From: Diprion similis
Taxonomy: Eukaryota; Arthropoda; Insecta; Hymenoptera; Diprionidae
Reading direction: 5' to 3'
Assembly: GCF_021155765.1 (NCBI RefSeq)
Contig: NC_060118.1
Span: 8,928,001 to 8,992,000 of the forward strand
Length of the DNA: 64,000 bases
Shown here: positions 62,346-64,000 of the stretch, piece by piece
How positions within the stretch are numbered: the first letter of the stretch is position 1
How the letters are laid out: the number at the start of each line of letters is the position of its first letter
Made by a program: the position numbers and the translations under genes
Notes under the pieces: model-generated
What the model was told of the DNA's origin: nothing
What the model saw: the letters and a program-made list of their open reading frames with translations, nothing else
Database searches by the model: none

Positions 62346-64000
62346 GCACTATAACTCGCGAGAGCCTTAACCCAGCGACACGTAGAAAAAATAAATGAAA
62401 GAATGAGAGTAACGATGGCGATGTCGCGACGGCGGACTGACTACGTCATAGACGCCTACCCCTTATGCCTTTTGTGGCAAAGTACACACTATACACCTTT
62501 TAATCCGCCAAGCCTCGAGCTAAGTTCACCTTGGCGTCAAATGTTCCCACTTTACAGCTTTTAAAATCCCTTCTCACGGCTCTTTCCGGAGGGTGGGCGG
62601 GGGGCCTTGACAACGCGATGACTGGGTAGGCGAGAAATCGGTAAAAAGGGAAAAGGACCGAAGAAAAATGGAAGAATTTTATTTTATCGATACACGTTTA
62701 CGTGCAGATGTATCGTACAAGTATGTACATACATACATACATATATGTTACACGCATCCGTAACAAACTTCCAACTTGAGGTAGAACGCGGGCTTTTAAG
62801 AGTGGGGCGATTGAAACGAAAGTAAAGTAAGGAAAATAAAAAAGAAGAGTCGTTCATTTTCTTTTTTTTCTTTTTTCTTCTTCTTCTTCTTCTTCTTCTT
62901 CTTCTTCTTCTTCTTCTTTTTTGCTTCGTCACACTTACATACTTTTCGATTACTTCTTTTCATTCGCAAAATTCCCTCACAGACCGCAGACTTTTGCTTG
63001 CCTCCCCCTCTCGTCAAACTGCGCCAAACTAATCCAATAAAGATCAACATACTTCTGTGTGCTCTCATGTAGAATCTTGATAACTGATTGTGAGCCTCCC
63101 TGCACATTTCTCATCATCCCCTAATAATTCAACCCTCATCCACATCCAAAAATGCTTTACCAGAAATTGCGATGCTGCTTCGATAGTGGAAAATGTATAA
63201 AATATAATCATACTATACATATGTATCACGTGTATATATACACGGTTTAACCGTTGTTACAATCTTTATTGTCTTGATATTTAGAATGGGTCGCATAGAT
63301 ACGTCCGCGGTTGTGATTATTCGTCGGAGAAAGGGCGTGATTAATGGAAACAAACTCTCGTCTATGCATAGTTAGACGTATACCTATATGTATACCTACG
63401 TATACGACAAGTTGTATATTGCTGAGGTACATTATTCAGTCGTTTAATCGATACGCATCGACGCTGTATCCGTATCGCAAGTTTCTGCTCGCCTCATTTG
63501 ATACGGTTGTATACATATATGTATATATATATATATGTATAGGGGGTGGGGGGATTCGTATTGAAATGAAATGATGTATCGCGTGACTATCGGTGGGGAT
63601 GGGTATCACCCACCTGTCCGGGGCTTCGTAACGAGGATAATGCGCTAAAAATATAGACATTGACGAAAAACGAAAAAGTAGCCTCCCTCCCACCCTCCCA
63701 CCCTCCCACCATCATCTATCCTTGTCGATACCAAATTATACCGAAACAAGCCTCGAAATGGAAGACGAGAAAAATTATCACCCCACAATACGGGAGAAGA
63801 AATTTGATAGATTTTTGTACTGCAAACTGAAATTGATTACGATTTGAGAACAGAATCGTCGAAAGGATGGTGATTCTTGAGATAGAAGCACAGATATTTT
63901 TATTCGAAAGTTTCAACCCTTGATTCTTCAACGCCAAGTGAAAAAAATGTTGATATACATATTTTTTTTAGGCCTCAAGAAGTGATGAAAAATTTGACTG
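62346..64000. other. non-coding stretch to window end
   Basis: No exon recognised. It contains the (CTT)14 tract, TA-rich stretches near 63230 and 63515-63540, and a (CTCCCAC)n-like tract at about 63683-63708. Confidence 0.55.
62875..62917. repeat. (CTT)14 microsatellite
   Basis: Trinucleotide run; gives poly-Arg/Lys in overlapping - strand frames. Confidence 0.95.

Overview
The window reads as nuclear DNA from an insect. The two genes that can be read are split by GT-AG introns and give proteins very close to insect Chd64 (a transgelin/calponin-family protein) and the mitochondrial ribosomal protein bS6m. The rest is AT-rich non-coding DNA full of microsatellites, homopolymers and short non-autonomous DNA transposons (MITEs). 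The order of insect is not proven; Hymenoptera, perhaps a sawfly, is only a guess from the overall texture. No bacterial-style operons, rRNA genes, convincing tRNA genes or CRISPR arrays were seen.

Layout. 1-5090: intergenic DNA beginning with a complete palindromic MITE (23-334). 5090-5416: likely promoter and 5' UTR of Chd64, with three CCAAT boxes and a CACGTG E-box. 5417-17646: Chd64 on the + strand, four coding exons, 188 codons plus stop, first intron 11.4 kb. The intron holds MITEs, two hairpins, a 42-nt poly-T and a (TA)26 tract just before exon 2. 18809-19721: mRpS6 on the - strand, four exons, 146 codons plus stop, convergent with Chd64; the two 3' ends are probably about 200 bp apart. 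A CTCF-like motif lies 176 bp above the mRpS6 start codon.

19.9-64 kb: about 44 kb with no protein-coding exon I can recognise. It may be a gene desert or the promoter and first introns of a large gene running off the window; a GC-rich block at 33.4-34.7 kb looks most like a promoter with 5' UTR. It contains further MITEs (42479-42704 with TA target duplications, 45945-46218 with TTAA duplications, 50572-50900, 52577-53142, 56732-57021), a tandem hairpin repeat (26513-26723), a degenerate minisatellite (31400-31825), two clusters of a tRNA-A-box-like repeat (43.9-44.1 and 47.4-47.6 kb) and a 15-bp minisatellite of about 0.9 kb with a 210-bp internal duplication (61381-62345).

The two genes are not functionally linked: one encodes a cytoskeletal/juvenile-hormone-associated protein, the other a structural protein of the mitochondrial ribosome. 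The unusual content is the variety of palindromic repeat families. No convincing new multi-gene system was found. Most long open frames here start on GTG or TTG, cross simple repeats, or are open on both strands, and were not called.
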